This document shows, in pieces, positions 12,038 to 24,225 of a DNA stretch of 64,000 nt. Location: positions 33,964,908 to 34,028,907 of the forward strand of contig JAJKFL010000003.1 in assembly GCA_021186555.1 (NCBI GenBank), in the 5' to 3' direction. Made by a program: the position numbers and the translations under genes. Each line of letters starts with the position of its first letter. Position 1 is the stretch's first letter. Source of the DNA: Reticulitermes speratus. Its lineage: Eukaryota > Arthropoda > Insecta > Blattodea > Rhinotermitidae. A model generated the notes under the pieces. The model did not search any database, had not been told where the DNA came from, and saw nothing but the letters and a program-made list of their open reading frames with translations.

Positions 12038-12841
12038 ACTATAATTACATTTCTTTTTAGTTAAATAAGTCGCTTAATTTAAGTAACAATTGTGCGCATG
12101 CACTATGTAAGTCACGTCTTCCAGAAATGAAAATGTGACCAAAGAATATCAGACTCAAAATTGATAATCTACTCGTAGTTGTTTAACACCGTAGCCGGAA
12201 TAAACTACTATTATTATTATAAGAATAATAATTTTCATGAATTACTATGCTTTTCGCTTTATAACTAATGTGATTCCTTAACATGCATATTGATGTACGG
12301 CAATACTGATTTCAGTTAAATACAAGAGCTTAATGAAGGAACTCTTTGTCTGCAGATGCCTGAGTCGGTACACGCCCGCCTCACAATTTGTCACTCTCTC
12401 ATTTACACAAATACAATCCCTAATTATAAGTTGTAAGCTGACTCATGTTGGCCAGCGAGTTTGGTACTTGCTTTGTCGGCAGGGGTTCATATGATGAGCT
12501 GCATGTGTCATTGTAGTCGTATAATACAACTTAGCACCATACATAACGACAGTAACTCAGCAAATGAGCTGGGAGGAGCTTGCTCGTAAGTTTGAACAGT
12601 GGAAAGTGTATAGAGTTCGATGTTAGACGGAGCGGAGACAGATTGCAGTAAGTGCGAGTATGTTTTACGTCATACAAACATTGGGTACCATGCGTTTAAA
12701 ATATTTTAAATGGGTTGTGATTGTTTTGATGTAAAATGTAGCGTACTTGTAAATAAACTGCCGTGGTATGGACCAAAAAGTGAAAGCCGATTACAGTAAT
12801 TTACAATTCTGAAATACGTACCTACATTTAAAGCAAAGCTC

Positions 12842-13010
12842 GAAATGATGAAAATGATAATAGTAATGATGATAATAACATTTCAAGTAACAATAATAAC
12901 ACTACGTAATAATAATGATAATAAATGTTAATTATGACACACAAATTAAAGCAGGCAGCAATAATAATATTTGTAATAATAATAATTATAATAATTTACC
13001 ATTTCAAACT
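12842..13010. repeat. AAT/GAT-rich simple sequence
   Basis: Interspersed GATAATAGTAATGATG- and AATAATAATAAT-type tracts covering most of this interval, with little other sequence. Confidence 0.85.
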
Positions 13011-13490
13011 TATAAATTAAAGCAGAGGCGAACCTAATTATGCTTCTCATGTGAAGTCAGACTCACGGAGATGGTCAGGCTTTAATAACACAAACCGAAA
13101 ATGTAAGAAAATACCCTGATTACATAAAATATTCAATGATTAAATTTCCTTAAATAAAGCTTAAATACATATTATTTAAATAATAATGTATTATTATTAT
13201 GAATCACCTTTATATAGAATATTTAGAGTTATGCCTGAAACAAACTATGTCTCCAGTGTATACAATGTTGTAGCTATTCTGTGGTTACAATATGTGGTAC
13301 ATGTAATGCTATTTTCCATAATAAACGTTTCGTGCCTTACATTAGTAGGCCTACTTTACGAAGTATGTGCACAGTGCCCAGTATAGCTGTTTTTGGTAGT
13401 TCCTGTGTGTCGTGCTTTGCAGTTATGTTGCTCAGATGTTTTCTGAATGATTTTGAGATGGTTCTATTTGCCCATATTATTACTGATGTC
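13011..13490. other. no recognised gene
   Basis: AT-rich flank of the simple-sequence tract. A TAGGCCTA palindrome is at 13346-13353. Confidence 0.4.
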
Positions 13491-13513
13491 ACATTATTAT
13501 TATTGTTATTATT
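13491..13513. repeat. (ATT)n microsatellite at LINE 3' edge
   Basis: An ATT/ATTG trinucleotide tract directly beside the minus-strand LINE fragment at 13516-13665, on that element's 3' side. That is where RTE-type elements often end in short simple repeats. Confidence 0.8.
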
Positions 13514-13515
13514 GT

Positions 13516-13665
13516 CCTTTACGCCGTATTTTTTCAACATCCATTTCAATATTAAACTCTCATCTATTTCTAGTTCGCTCAAGTGATCTCTTTCCTTCAG
13601 GTTTTCTGACTAAAACCCTGTATTTGGTTCATTTTCTACCCATTCTTCAGTCTTCTTCCACCTTC
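13516..13665 (-). mobile_element. non-LTR LINE 3' fragment (lineage 2)
   Basis: The minus strand reads KYRVLVRKPEGKRSLERTRN, then a stop, then FNIEMDVEKI. This parallels the lineage-2 tail, which runs YRVLV-x-PEGKRPLGRPRRR-x-EDNIKMDL. The same tail is seen at 20918-21166, 34140-34560 and 51603-51830. In another frame the same bases give ILKWMLKKYGVK, a frequent mistranslation of this tail. The copy is short and carries at least one stop. Confidence 0.6.
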
Positions 13666-13699
13666 CTTTTCTTAATACAGTTGTAATATTTGGTAAGGA

Positions 13700-16600
13700 A
13701 TCAAATTTTACGGCTTCTTATTATGCAGACTGCCCCATCCTTCTGTTACTGCTTCTCTAAAGTCAGGATACAGAACGGATGCGCGTTCTGAGTAAAAATG
13801 ATTAATGGCGTAAGAGTGCTTAAAGCATTCATACTTCATACTCAGAGACATTTACAAAGTTATTTTTAGCACCTCCCATTGAAACCGATTAGCTTAACCA
13901 CTGTTTAATAGTGACATTAAATTTAAATAATTTCTCGAGCAAATTCATAACATTCTGGGAACTGCATCCTGCATTCCCTCTATGAAAATACCGTAAACTG
14001 TTACACGTACTACTGAATTATATGTTTCATTGACCCATAACTGAGGATTTCATCAACTCCGCATGAATGAAGAATATGCACCTCTTAATATCCAGAGAGA
14101 ACTGCCTCCGAAAGATTTCCATTAATTATATTACAGTAGCTTTACACGCCAACACTGAAGATTGTATTTGCGAATTTTTAAAAAATTTCAACAATTAGTA
14201 ACATCTTAAATTTATTATCAAAATCTCTTACTGAAGAATTTATTTCTGTTTAGGAAGGACACTTTTCGGCGTACCAAGTCATCAGTGCTTTCTTAGCACA
14301 AGAGTGATTCATATCAGTCTATATTATATGAATATTAATTTCTTGTACCGTGTATTTGATATATGAAGCTTTTTGTGCAATATATATGCATCTAAAGAGG
14401 AATATTGAGGTCTAACAAATTAAAAAAACAAATTTCTGAAAACGTGTTGGTAATTTAGCTTCATATGTATATAGTGTTTTGGGTGTGGCGGGGGGAGAGA
14501 ATGTAAATTGTTTATAGTTCTGTATGTGTTATTTCTTCTTGCGCTGTTTGCATATAAACAATTCTGACGATCTTTCGAAACTGTGCCATCCGAAGAACCG
14601 TTTTAATGCAAGATACATCAGAGTTAGGAAGGAAGGAAGGTGGATATATTTCCAAAAAGTATGGAAGCAACGTATGAAATAAAGAGGGAAGTGATTTCAC
14701 ATTTAATTTCAACGCGACTTTTCCGCTGGTAAATTATGTTAGAACACAGTAATGAAATTCGGAATTCAGAAAATGTGGCTGTTGATCCAATGAAAAAGTA
14801 TCAACTGATGAAACAAGATGCTGTTGATTGAATTTAGTTTATGCGTGTCTTTTTACATATGCAAGCTTAAATTCCTTCAGTGCAGCACAGTACTATACAC
14901 AACCTCCTACATTACTTCGTGGTGGGGCCAAACGTTTGAGTTGAGATACTATAGGGTATTATTAATAGGTGCTAGCATTGACTATCATCGTCTTCCGTAG
15001 CTTCCTTTGGTATATATTATAGTGATAGAGTACCATAACTTCAGTTTTAAAATAATCAATAGATGCGTGCAGTGTGTGGGCATCTACACAGTTGGAAACA
15101 GGTTCTCTGGACCGAAGCCCTCTAGGTTGGGTAAATACTTCTAGCAGCGTGGCGCACCAAGAGAATAGGTGGGCTAGGTCCTTAAATAAAATAAAAAGAG
15201 TGTAGAAAGGAGAACAAAAGGCATTAGTAGGGGAGTTCCGACAGGCTTATCGGCCAGTGGTTTTTGTAGAAGAATAAAAAGTATTGTAAAGGAACCAACC
15301 ATTGTACAGATTGCATTAACCATCCACCATTAGCTAAACCACGTATATCCGAACTCTGAATTTGACTGCTGCATTTTAAACGTTTGTTTACGACTCGTGT
15401 TCACTCCTGTTCTAATTTTCATGTGTGAATTTCTTGTTTTCTCCATTTTTGAAAACAGAATTCCTGAGTTTGTCACTGCAGTCTTCATATAGACTTTTGA
15501 AATATGTGTCATAAGTCGTGGGATTCTCCAGAAAAGTGAATTATACAGCTTGCATTTTGAAGACTAAAATTAATCTAAACTACGTCTGAAGCTGCACTTC
15601 CCACCTCACAGGAAACCTTCTGTTTCTCCATTAGAAAGGCCAATCATTTAATGCTGTTGAGCGAAATATTCGCTATGTGAATCACGTGAAACGCATAAAT
15701 ACATTCGTGTTCGTGCTTACACTATAGTGTTTTTTGACATTAACTTTGTTGGTATGTATAGCATCCACTGCACATTAAAGGGTTAACATAGTATCTCTGT
15801 GCTGTTTGACATGGAATGAAGTGGCACCGAAAGTGCATTACATTTGCCAAGTCAGTGTATGGTTCTCTGAATGAAGGCGATTATTTACATAAACAGTTTT
15901 AACTTGGTGGGTTTGCTAATAGAGACGCTATGTGTCTTCCTAGAGACATGAAATAAATATTTATGTAATATATATTTGTTGCCTTATATTCAATGGCTTT
16001 CGTGGAAGAAAATATATTTGTAGGAAGCTAATATTAATCCATTTGAAATTTGTAGCCCTGAAAGAATATAGGGTCTTTCTAAGGCTGCTGTAATAAAACA
16101 TGCGTCGCTTTTTATATGTAATTTTATAGCATTTTATCTCTTTATAAATCCTGACATAATTTCACCGTAATAAAATACAAAATATTAAATGTTGTCCAAC
16201 AAATATATTACACGTTGTAATCACCATTCTTTATCCAGACATTCAAAATTATAAATACACTCCATGCCTTCTGGATGGCTTTTACGTTGTGTCTCCCGTA
16301 AAAGTGAAACTTTAACCACAGTTCAGCACTTGAGAACTATTAAACTGTTTGATGTAGGGTGCCAAACATATACATGCAGGTGGCAAGTAATTCTAACACG
16401 TTACCGTTTGTTTATGGCGTCATAAATGTTCATTCTATGGTGTTCTCGTGGTTTTGTATTGGACTAGCCTACGTACCCAGAGCAACTGATACGTATACAC
16501 ATCATCAATTAGAGCAACTTACAATGCTTATTTAAATATTTCTACGAAACGGTATTTCAAGGTGGCTTTTCTAATGTACGAACGACTTCTGCCGCAAACC

Positions 16601-16730
16601 GTTTAAGTCACCATAGCTGTTTTGTCTACGTAGTCAATGTCACATTTTAGAGTAATTTCTGTAATAATTCCTTAATTATTTAAGTTTGTTAATAGCTGTA
16701 CGTTTTGATCGCTGCTATACTAGGTGAACC
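13700..16730. other. no recognised gene
   Basis: Three kilobases of AT-rich sequence without a family I can name. A GGAAGGAAGG run lies at about 14630. Open frames are short and motif-free. Confidence 0.4.
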
Positions 16731-16981
16731 TATGCAGGCCTGGGCAGACCCTTAGGGTTCCAGGAGGTAATGATACCAGTTTTTCAGACAGTCGGCACGT
16801 GAAGGTGGCAAGGTTGTCAGCCCTGCGCACCGGCCGCCTTTACCCCCCGGAGATATTCCTGGTACTCGTTTCTGTTAGAGGCTGAGTCGACTCTAGGTCC
16901 ATGGTGCGGTCGGAAGGATTAAGCCAATGAAAACTGTCAATGACCACAATAGCTTGCGGCGCAGTGCCTCAACCAACTGCT
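16731..16981 (-). mobile_element. SINE family A, diverged copy
   Basis: Reverse-complement copy of the SINE at 61412-61713. Recognisable body blocks are CCCTTAGGGTTCCAGGAGG, GGTTGTCAGCCCTGCGCACC, GGCCGCCTTTACCCCC and GAGGCTGAGTCGACTC. The tRNA-like head is damaged: GCAGTGCCTCAACCAACTG (the A-box side) is kept, but the segment holding the B box in the other copies is replaced by unrelated sequence. It is visibly older than the two plus-strand copies. Confidence 0.85.
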
Positions 16982-16989
16982 CCATCGCG

Positions 16990-18060
16990 TACCCCCGCTC
17001 AACAACGTTGGTAGTTACTGGTAAGTTTTACGTTTGTAATCTACGAGTGACCATTTGTAAAAATACGTGCTGTTAAATGCAATTTGCGTTTAAATTTTTA
17101 AAGATCCCTGCTTTGACCGTGAAGCAAGGATATTACGGGTCAGGCTTGTTATTTTCCTGCAGGAAGCTCGACCGGATTGTGTATGAATTATTGTCAGTAG
17201 AATGCAATCGGCCACAAATGTAAGCATCTGCACGATCTATTCAACTGACCGCAAGAAGAACAGAAGGCTGGTAATTAAGCCGTTATATTACCGGCACTAC
17301 AGGTGGCATATCATGTGTAATATACACTGAATCCCCGATAGAATTTTATCCGCGTTTCCAAGGCGTACACAAAGTTATTACACACAAAGCATTACACGTG
17401 TGTCCTCTAATATGTGCAAGGATCAGTCTCCTAAATTTAATCGATACAGGTACTGACCTGCCAGCTTTTGGCAAGTGTTCCACGGAAGTGGAAGTGTGGG
17501 ACGCCAAGTATTCCTGTCTCTCTCTGTTACTGCTTTTGGCAGTTCTATAACCGATATGAAGTACTGAGGTTTTAAGTCTGTGTAATATTGATGATCTGCT
17601 GTATTGAGAAAATAATGATTAAATATACATGAAGGTACCTTGACCGCCTGTAGGAAGACCACTCACGAATGTTTCAGACACAATCTCTGTCTCGACGATT
17701 TAACTGTTACTTATTCGCGGCGTACCTTAGACGTAGTACAATCTGCGATCTACAGGCAGAGACCTGGAAATGAAGAGGATTGCGCGGTCTTATTAATGTA
17801 ACTTACACTTCGAGCAAATGGTGGGTAACGAAGCAGAATGGAGGATTTCTTCGCAGTATTAGGGCTCCTCACATCCGGAGTCTGATTGTTCTGGAAACTA
17901 ATATGTGGAAGACTGTAATCTGGAAACTTAAAGGGAAGGGATTCTTTCAATATCTGGGGTTCGATGAGAGGGTAGTATTTAATTGGATCTTAGAACATAT
18001 AGATTGAGAGTGTTTGAATTTCTCTGATGACTACTGTGACGACTTAGTCTTTTATGGAAA
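16990..18060. other. no recognised gene
   Basis: No gene recognised. A 75-codon plus frame at 17780-18007 ends in FDERVVFNWILEHID, which faintly resembles an out-of-frame LINE lineage-2 tail. The resemblance is too weak to call. Confidence 0.35.
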
Positions 18061-18068
18061 GGTTGAAG

Positions 18069-18102
18069 CATTTTGGATGAACGTGCTGCCTCCGTCTTCA
18101 GG
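18069..18102 (-). repeat. hammerhead-like core motif
   Basis: On the minus strand: CTGAAGA, C, GGAGG, a nine-base loop CAGCACGTT, CATCC, then AAAATG where GAAACG is expected. The core CTGANGA is intact. The stem GGAGG/CATCC keeps four of five pairs. The loop is nearly identical to that at 35.98 kb, so both come from one repeat family. Confidence 0.5.
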
Positions 18103-18229
18103 CTAAAAAATGAGTGATTCATGTGGCTCACGATTCGAACCAGTTGGGTGCTTTTGTGAAAAAGGCGATCACTTCTGTTACCGCGGAGAATATCTCTGAT
18201 AGCTGAGCAATTCTTAACTTGTCACGAAG

Positions 18230-18774
18230 GAGTCTGTTCGGTAGCGTTAGGTTATTTTATACACGCATATCGATTCATACCGACTCTAAGTGATACTTGA
18301 AGATCATACAGCTTTACTAAGTATCTTAGCGATTGAATATTATGGGAATTTTGGTACTCATAAACGACAAGTATAATAACAGGAAAGCGTTATTATTGTT
18401 GTGATGTAAAAGTGTGTCCTGAAAACAGAAACAGTTTCTGGAATAAAGTGTTTCGTGATCTTGCTATGGACAATGGAACCTTTTTATGAGTAGGATGTTT
18501 TATGGCCAGCAAAGAACTAATTGGACAGGGGGTAGGTATACGTCTTATTACGTGGGAAAGAGCCGTAAATGGTTGCTTTCCTCGACCTGTTCTATGTGGC
18601 AGCGGTCGACGACTTTATTCTTTTCAGGTAAAAAGTAAATTGTCAACAGCTTTTTTTGCCTTTGTCCTTGTACTTTTCATTTCCTATTAACCTTGAATGA
18701 ACGTTTGGTTCAAGAAATTTAGCAAGGTAAACGATAAATTAACTCTACTTTATATTACAAGTTGGTTTCTGGAT
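18230..18774. other. no recognised gene
   Basis: Nothing recognised besides ordinary AT-rich sequence. Confidence 0.4.
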
Positions 18775-18817
18775 CTCTCTCTCTCTGTATGTCTCTCTCT
18801 CTCTCTCTCTCTCTCTC
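18775..18817. repeat. (TC)n microsatellite
   Basis: A CT dinucleotide array with one GTATGT interruption. Confidence 0.97.
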
Positions 18818-19232
18818 GCATGGCTGTTTCTAAGAACGTTGTAGGTACTGAAAGCAAGAGCCGGTGAACAAGATTTTCTTCTTCGGTTTTTTGTGCTTTC
18901 TTCAGTTGAAAAGAAAAGTGGGACAAGTATATAAATATAAATCAAAACGTCGTTATGCTTTGGCGATCGAATTGAATAGAAATTGAGACTTTCTCTGGTT
19001 ACAACTTATGTTGTCAGATGCTGTAACATCTCTCAAGCAGTTCCTGTATGGATGCTTGTAGTTACGTATTATTGTCTCTTAAGTTTTACCCAGGGAATTT
19101 CAATTCCTTATATCTGTTTTTTTATATACATTTAGCATTTTTACTTCATTCCTTGGTTATATCAATGGCTGAAACGGGTGAAGCAGCTTAACGATCGTTT
19201 GAGCCATGTCATGCTTTGTTCACCTCTAGCAT

Positions 19233-19448
19233 ATGCCTAGAAAATGCTGCGTATTTTGTGTCTCACGACAATCCAACGGTCGCAGTAGGTGTATATCGAA
19301 TTTTAAAAAGTTGTGCAAACCATTTATATTTTCTGACATTCCGTATTCAAAAGGCAAATGTATATTTTTTTTTTGCAAAAAATGTGTTTTTGTGCTTACA
19401 AAAATAGCTGTTCGGATTTGCAGTTTTAGAGAAATAACGTGGAATTAG
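19233..19448 (+). pseudogene. possible THAP-domain relic
   Basis: The frame starts MPRKCCVFC at an ATG, followed by basic residues and FKKLCKPFIF. THAP zinc fingers, found in host proteins and P-element-like transposases, begin with MP, then C-x(2-4)-C, and later C-x2-H. Here the start and a first Cys pair are visible, but the C-x2-H half and the conserved Trp are not in the expected places. A decayed THAP start is possible; chance is about as likely. Confidence 0.2.
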
Positions 19449-19486
19449 CGTAAGGGACACAGGGACGTATCTGTTCTCCAAAGCGT

Positions 19487-19680
19487 GCAGACCGGCTCTA
19501 AGACCAAGTCAGCCTCCCAATTCAATGGGTAAAGAGCGATTGTTCGGGCGTAAGGCGATCGGGGCGTGAAGCTGACCACTGTCCCCATTTAGTGCCCACG
19601 TTAAGAATGAATGGAGCTATACTTCCATTCCCCCCATAGGGCTTAATGGCATGCTCAGGGACAGCTTTACATTCACCTTA
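19487..19680 (+). mobile_element. SINE family C, 5'-truncated
   Basis: Body of the SINE in plus orientation: GCAGACCGGCTCTAAGACC, then AGTCAGCCTCC, GGGCGTGAAGCTGACCAC, TTTAGTGCCCACG, AATGGAGCTATACTTCCATT and GGCATGCTCAGGGACAG. The blocks occur in the same order as in the minus-strand copies at 48272-48545 and 62835-63060. The tRNA-like head is missing. Confidence 0.75.
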
Positions 19681-19689
19681 TTAGATAAT

Positions 19690-20460
19690 ATGCGTTTATA
19701 AGAGACTGATGTGGCAATCCCATTTCTGAGGGCCAGATGATAATCCTTGTTTAACACTGCCAGTTAATGTTAACAGTTGCGTCAGGAGCCGGGTTATACA
19801 GAGACGCGCTTTAAGTGAGCTACTCTCCGGAATTTATTCAGTTCGTTAGGTATATATTTTAGATGAGGTTTATGTTTGTTTAAAATATGTAAAATTGTGT
19901 CACATTTTAATCAACAGTCTTCTTGCTGTAGATGTTATACCGATATAGAAAATTGCCTAAAACTTTAATTGAGTGAGGAGGTGGTTATTCTGTATAATAT
20001 TTTGAGTACTGCAGTTTCTGCGCCCGAAATAATTTACATCCTGGATTATAGTAAAGCTAGGATATTCAAGTCTATCGTAGTCCAGAACTTTAAGACAAAA
20101 CGGTTATAAAGGAATGATTATAACAATCGTGTAAGGTCGGACAGACTAAAAGAGAAATTGTGTATTACAACCTGTGGAAAGCCGACAAAGAAAGAGATGG
20201 ATAATACAGTTAGTCTCGGAACGGGTCTATGGTCCAAGAAAAAGAAGAATCGGAAGATTGTGGAATGGTTTTTTTATTTTCCATGTGAATTAATATTGAT
20301 GACTTTTTTGAAAGACGGCTATAATTTTAAGAGATGTTATTTATATATTCGTTCATACAGTATTGTTTATTGTTAAGTAGACAATTATATTCCAAAACGC
20401 GCCTTATCACAAGCATCAACATTCAGTACACAGGCTACTGCAGCAAGGTAAACAGTGTTG
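19690..20460. other. no recognised gene
   Basis: AT-rich sequence without recognised repeats. Confidence 0.4.
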
Positions 20461-20467
20461 CTGCAGC

Positions 20468-20625
20468 CCAGCTTCCCTGCTTGAAGCTGCCTGAGGCTGT
20501 AATAAACAGGCTTGCTCTATGTGTAATGCTTTATCAGAGTTCTGTGCTAACAACTTGTGCATCGTCTGGCAGTGTGCACAACAAGTTGCGGATGCATGTA
20601 CTTACAAAAGACGTCAGCTACCGGC
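20468..20625 (+). other. weak exon candidate
   Basis: A GTTGCTGCAG acceptor-like site precedes an open segment that reads QLPCLKLPEAVINRLALCVM, then LYQSSVLTTCASSG. It ends at a good donor-like site, GGCAG|GTAAATG (about 20625). GC content is higher than the flanks. The frame is open upstream too, no domain is recognised, and no partner exon was found. Confidence 0.2.
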
Positions 20626-20736
20626 AGGTAAATGGGAAAACTCAATAAGAGGGCTGTGTAATTGTTTTTTGAATTAAGAATTTGTCTAATTCGGCGTGCC
20701 CTCTTCGTTTTTGTTATAGACCTATTTACTTGGAGG

Positions 20737-20850
20737 GAAAGGTAAAGGTAAATGCAAACTTGTCCTTGTAAACGAGACGAAGGCATTTGGTGGAGCGGAA
20801 GTATGGTGCCACACATACTTGTACTAGTTGCTAGGTGGAGGTCTGCACTA
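20737..20850 (-). mobile_element. SINE family C, 3' fragment
   Basis: Reads as the reverse complement of the SINE 3' end: a TTTACCTTTACC-type tail, then AATGCCTTCGTCT, and ACTTCCGCTCCACC where other copies have the ACTTCCATTCCCCC-type block. It is diverged and short. It lies about 70 bases upstream of a LINE fragment. Confidence 0.5.
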
Positions 20851-20917
20851 TTTTCATCCTTCTAAGACGAAATAAGTTTTAAATATGCCTACATCCCAGT
20901 AATTTATTTTTGCAGTA

Positions 20918-21166
20918 GGTGATACACCCTGAAGGAAAGCGACCACTTGGAAAACCTAGGCGTAGATGGAAGGATAATATTAAAATATACCTTAAATAAG
21001 TCGGTTGGGAGGGCTTGGACTGGATTGATCTGGCTCAGAATAGGGACAAGTGGCGGTTTTTTTTTGCACACAGTAATGAACGTTCGGGTTTCATAAAATG
21101 GGGGGAAATTTTTGAATAGACGAGGAACCATTGGTTGTTGAAGAAGGACTCTTCTGCATGGAGTTC
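20918..21166 (+). mobile_element. non-LTR LINE 3' fragment (lineage 2)
   Basis: The plus strand encodes HPEGKRPLGKPRRRWKDNIK, then IYLK, a stop, VGWEGLDWIDLAQNRDKWR and a short Phe-rich stretch. This is the tail after the reverse transcriptase, where PEGKRPLGRPRRRWEDN and DWIDLAQDRD are the hallmark blocks. After a further stop the similarity continues weakly to about 21166. Only the extreme 3' part remains. Confidence 0.8.
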
Positions 21167-21179
21167 ATTAGGTGGTTAG

Positions 21180-23800
21180 TTAGTGGTCGATTTATTCTAA
21201 ATAAAACATGCATATTACGTGTAAAACATCACAGTGACTTGGTATGTTACAATATAAACACCTTTGTCTATGTGGGACTTAAATAGCGAAGACCTCTGCC
21301 AAAGGGCTTCACTCTACCTACGTTCCATGCCGCAACTAATCTCAAGTGTACAGTGTAGTAAATATCGTTAAAACTCTACATTATTAGCAGTGCGCAAGCC
21401 GTAGGGTCTGCACGGATGTAAAACCTCTTCGAGACTGAATGCCATCAATGCTATAAATTGTAAGAAGAGCCTGTTACGTGACAGTATAACTGATGGCCAG
21501 AGAGTGGGGGCTACAATTATTACTCTCTATAATTTTCTTGAAGTAAAATAATTTAAAAATAATGTCTTGATATAAATACTACTTTATAACTTAAGTATAA
21601 ACAGAAATTACAGCCATACATCTATGAGTATAAACGTTTCGGTGACCTGAAACTATACCGCACCGTTGCTCTTGACTTCTTTCCAAACAAAATCTTTTCG
21701 CTTTCCAATCTGTGCATTCGTACCGTAGGTTGGTCATCCTTGGTCTGTGCCGTGAGTATGGTAATCTGTGGGGATTAAACACATTTCATTCGCAGGTGTT
21801 ACCAGTTGTGAGAGCAAGATAACAAGCCTGTGGTGTTGTCATCTGGAGAAACTAACATTGTGATTTGGATTTTGTTGGCTTCATAATTACTTAAGGGTTC
21901 GTGAGGTTGGATTTATCGACTAAACGAAACACCGTGTTTTGGATCTTACAATACGTGTAAACTAATGTGTCTGACTCTGTTCTGCAAAGGAATGATTGAC
22001 CAGCAGAATTTTGGGAAGTGTGTAGCTTTTTTATAAACACTGAAATATCTACATTTGAAATAGTATCAGTGTTAAAGTGAAAAAAAAATTTATAGTATAA
22101 TGTCGAATGTTACCATTTAAATGTAGGCTGCAGCGTTTGACATTGAAAACGTAAAGTGCATTTCGGTTGTAGGCTTGAAATTCTGTAAAGGTAAATGTTG
22201 ATTTGTCTTTAGTCTGCACTACAGTTGAACTTGGCCTTTGAGATTTACTTCGGTTATTGGTGTATAGGAGGACGATGTCACTGATAATCGAGCGTGTTTG
22301 GCATATATAACAGAGTGGCGTTTCGCTGTGCTAGCATTTGTTCTACAGTTGAAACACGCTATTGACAAGAGTCGCGTTAGCGTTGATAGCCTGTCATTAA
22401 TTTCCTTAGTCGTGCCCTAATTTCTTCTTCATTAAAATATTTTGAAATTTTCGTGTTTGGCTCCTGGAACAGTGCATTTTTAACGTGCGTCTTTGGTAGT
22501 TGATTATTGAATTATTAGAAATATTTTTAAAACGCTTTCTTTGTAATTGTCAGCTTTGAATTTTGATAGTCCCTGCTTGGATTCATGTGCTGTTAATGAG
22601 GTAATTTTACTGCTTAATTACTGAATAACGTACAGATTCTGAAAAGATATCTTGAATTATTTCGGCTGTTAGCATGCAGTTGCGGTGGGTATTTATGTAA
22701 TTCTAGTATTCCAGTACCTGACCCTTAAACCTGTTTTATTTCTAAAGTGCAGTCATGTCGGCTGGTTGCTATTAACTTGCAGGTTTTGGAAGTTCGTTTA
22801 TCAGTTAGTACATGCCTGTTTTTAAAGTGAAGACACTTTGATGAACCAAACAAACCACTGGCCATAAATCAATGTAACTTTAACCACCGGAGGCTTACAA
22901 TCATTTGCTATGAGCACGTACACCTGCCGTCGGCGAAGTGTGAGGAAGAATGGGGCCAGCACAGTTACACTTCACTGCCTAATCCTGTTGTATAATTTAT
23001 CTATATTTCGCTATCTTATGACAAAATTAGAAAAAGATAGTTGTACTGTGAGATGCGGAATCTTACCAAACGGATGTCCGAGTGTTACTTGTGTAGTTTC
23101 AGTTCCTACCTCTTTACGTAAAGTTTGTGGAGTGGAAGGAACAATGACAAGGAATGAGTAATTTGAGCGTGGTACCAATCTTGGCTAGGAATTTGTCGCC
23201 TTTTTAGTCGTGTCTAGATAAGACTGAACGCTCTCTGTCTTGTGGCCGTGGGAGGGCGAATCATGACCCTCAGGCTAGATGCGGTCGTCGAGCGAAAATT
23301 GAGGGGTATGCGAAGAAATTTTGTATACGAAAAGACTCTCACGAGAAACATCAGCAATCCTACTTGCCCATTAATCTCGTCGGCTTTCGACTCTTCTTTC
23401 CCCAGCTAGCAAAAATCTTTGGGTTGTCTAACATTGAAAAGCTAGCTCAACAGTTATCTAGGTATTCTTTACACTGGGTTGACGTCTACTTTGCCTATAT
23501 ATAATGGACTATGCGTTGGATTCCATGCATATTTTTTGTGAATGTATGCGTGAATGCAGTTCAAGTCGCTTCTGAACGTCGAATTCACATTCCACGGATT
23601 TCTATCTACTTGCTCTTCATTTTCCTTCCCCATTGGATCCTACGACCTTGACTCCACTTGCCACTTCGCCAATTTGAAGTTAAAAACTCTAACTCCTGTC
23701 ACCCTGCGATGTAACATCGATATTTGTATGAGGCTACCTTGTACACACAAGCATTATAGAGCATTCATTTTTAAATGGCCTGAATAGAAAGTATGAAGCT
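21180..23800. other. no recognised gene
   Basis: Long AT-rich stretch. Open frames at 21591-21782 (minus), 22910-23161 (plus) and 23554-23787 (plus) show no motif and no splice context that I trust. Confidence 0.4.
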
Positions 23801-23860
23801 ATCATGTTTAATTAAAGGTGTAAAAACCGTCAACACAACTCTGATTGTAGTATTTATTGC

Positions 23861-23893
23861 AGCATATTTAGACCCTAAAGGGTCATCATCAAA
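23861..23893 (-). ncRNA. hammerhead-like motif, left arm
   Basis: Minus strand: TTGATGA (one base off CTGATGA), T, GACCC, loop TTTA, GGGTC, then TAAAT where GAAAC is expected. The stem has five perfect Watson-Crick pairs (23871-23875 with 23880-23884) and an unpaired U before it, as in the hammerhead core. The two core changes suggest it is inactive. Confidence 0.5.
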
Positions 23894-23900
23894 CTAAATA

Positions 23901-24085
23901 GAGTCGAACTCGGTTATAAAGTCACGAAAGGGACTGAATAATTTGTGTCGTTATAAACGAGTGTTGTTTTAACCGAGGAGTATAATGTTATGCTTAACAA
24001 TGAGGAATTAATTGGTACTACAGAATATCTGGCGCTATAGGCGAGGTGTCGTGTTAACCGCTGTCGTTATAACCCGGTTCGACTG
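23901..24085. mobile_element. pogo/Tigger-like MITE
   Basis: A 185-bp element flanked by TA on both sides (23899-23900 and 24086-24087). The left end is GAGTCGAACTCGGTTATAAA. The right end read inward is CAGTCGAACCGGGTTATAAC, so the inverted termini match at 17 of 20 positions. The TA duplication and GTCGAAC...TTATAA ends fit the Tc1/mariner superfamily, pogo/Tigger group. There is no transposase. It interrupts the surrounding inverted-arm element and is therefore younger. Confidence 0.85.
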
Positions 24086-24225
24086 TACTTACTAATACAC
24101 ATAAAAGACTATACAGTTGCTTTTACCAAACTGAGATCTAAATTTTTACAATTTAAAAGTGTAAGAATTGATATCTCTTTTAAAAGCAATTGTATAGACT
24201 TCTGGGTGTTGTAATAAGTATGTAG

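Noticed and set aside
12564-12600. ATGAGCTGGGAGGAGCTTGCTC followed by GTAAGT as a start exon
   Set aside because: Only seven codons before the donor; no promoter or upstream support.
17780-18007. Frame ending FDERVVFNWILEHID as a LINE lineage-2 tail
   Set aside because: Similarity rests on a dozen residues in a non-coding frame of that tail; no supporting PEGKRPLGR or RWAGH block.
18120-18215. GATTCGAACCAGTTGG as a minus-strand B box of another SINE
   Set aside because: No convincing A box at the expected distance and no known SINE body next to it.
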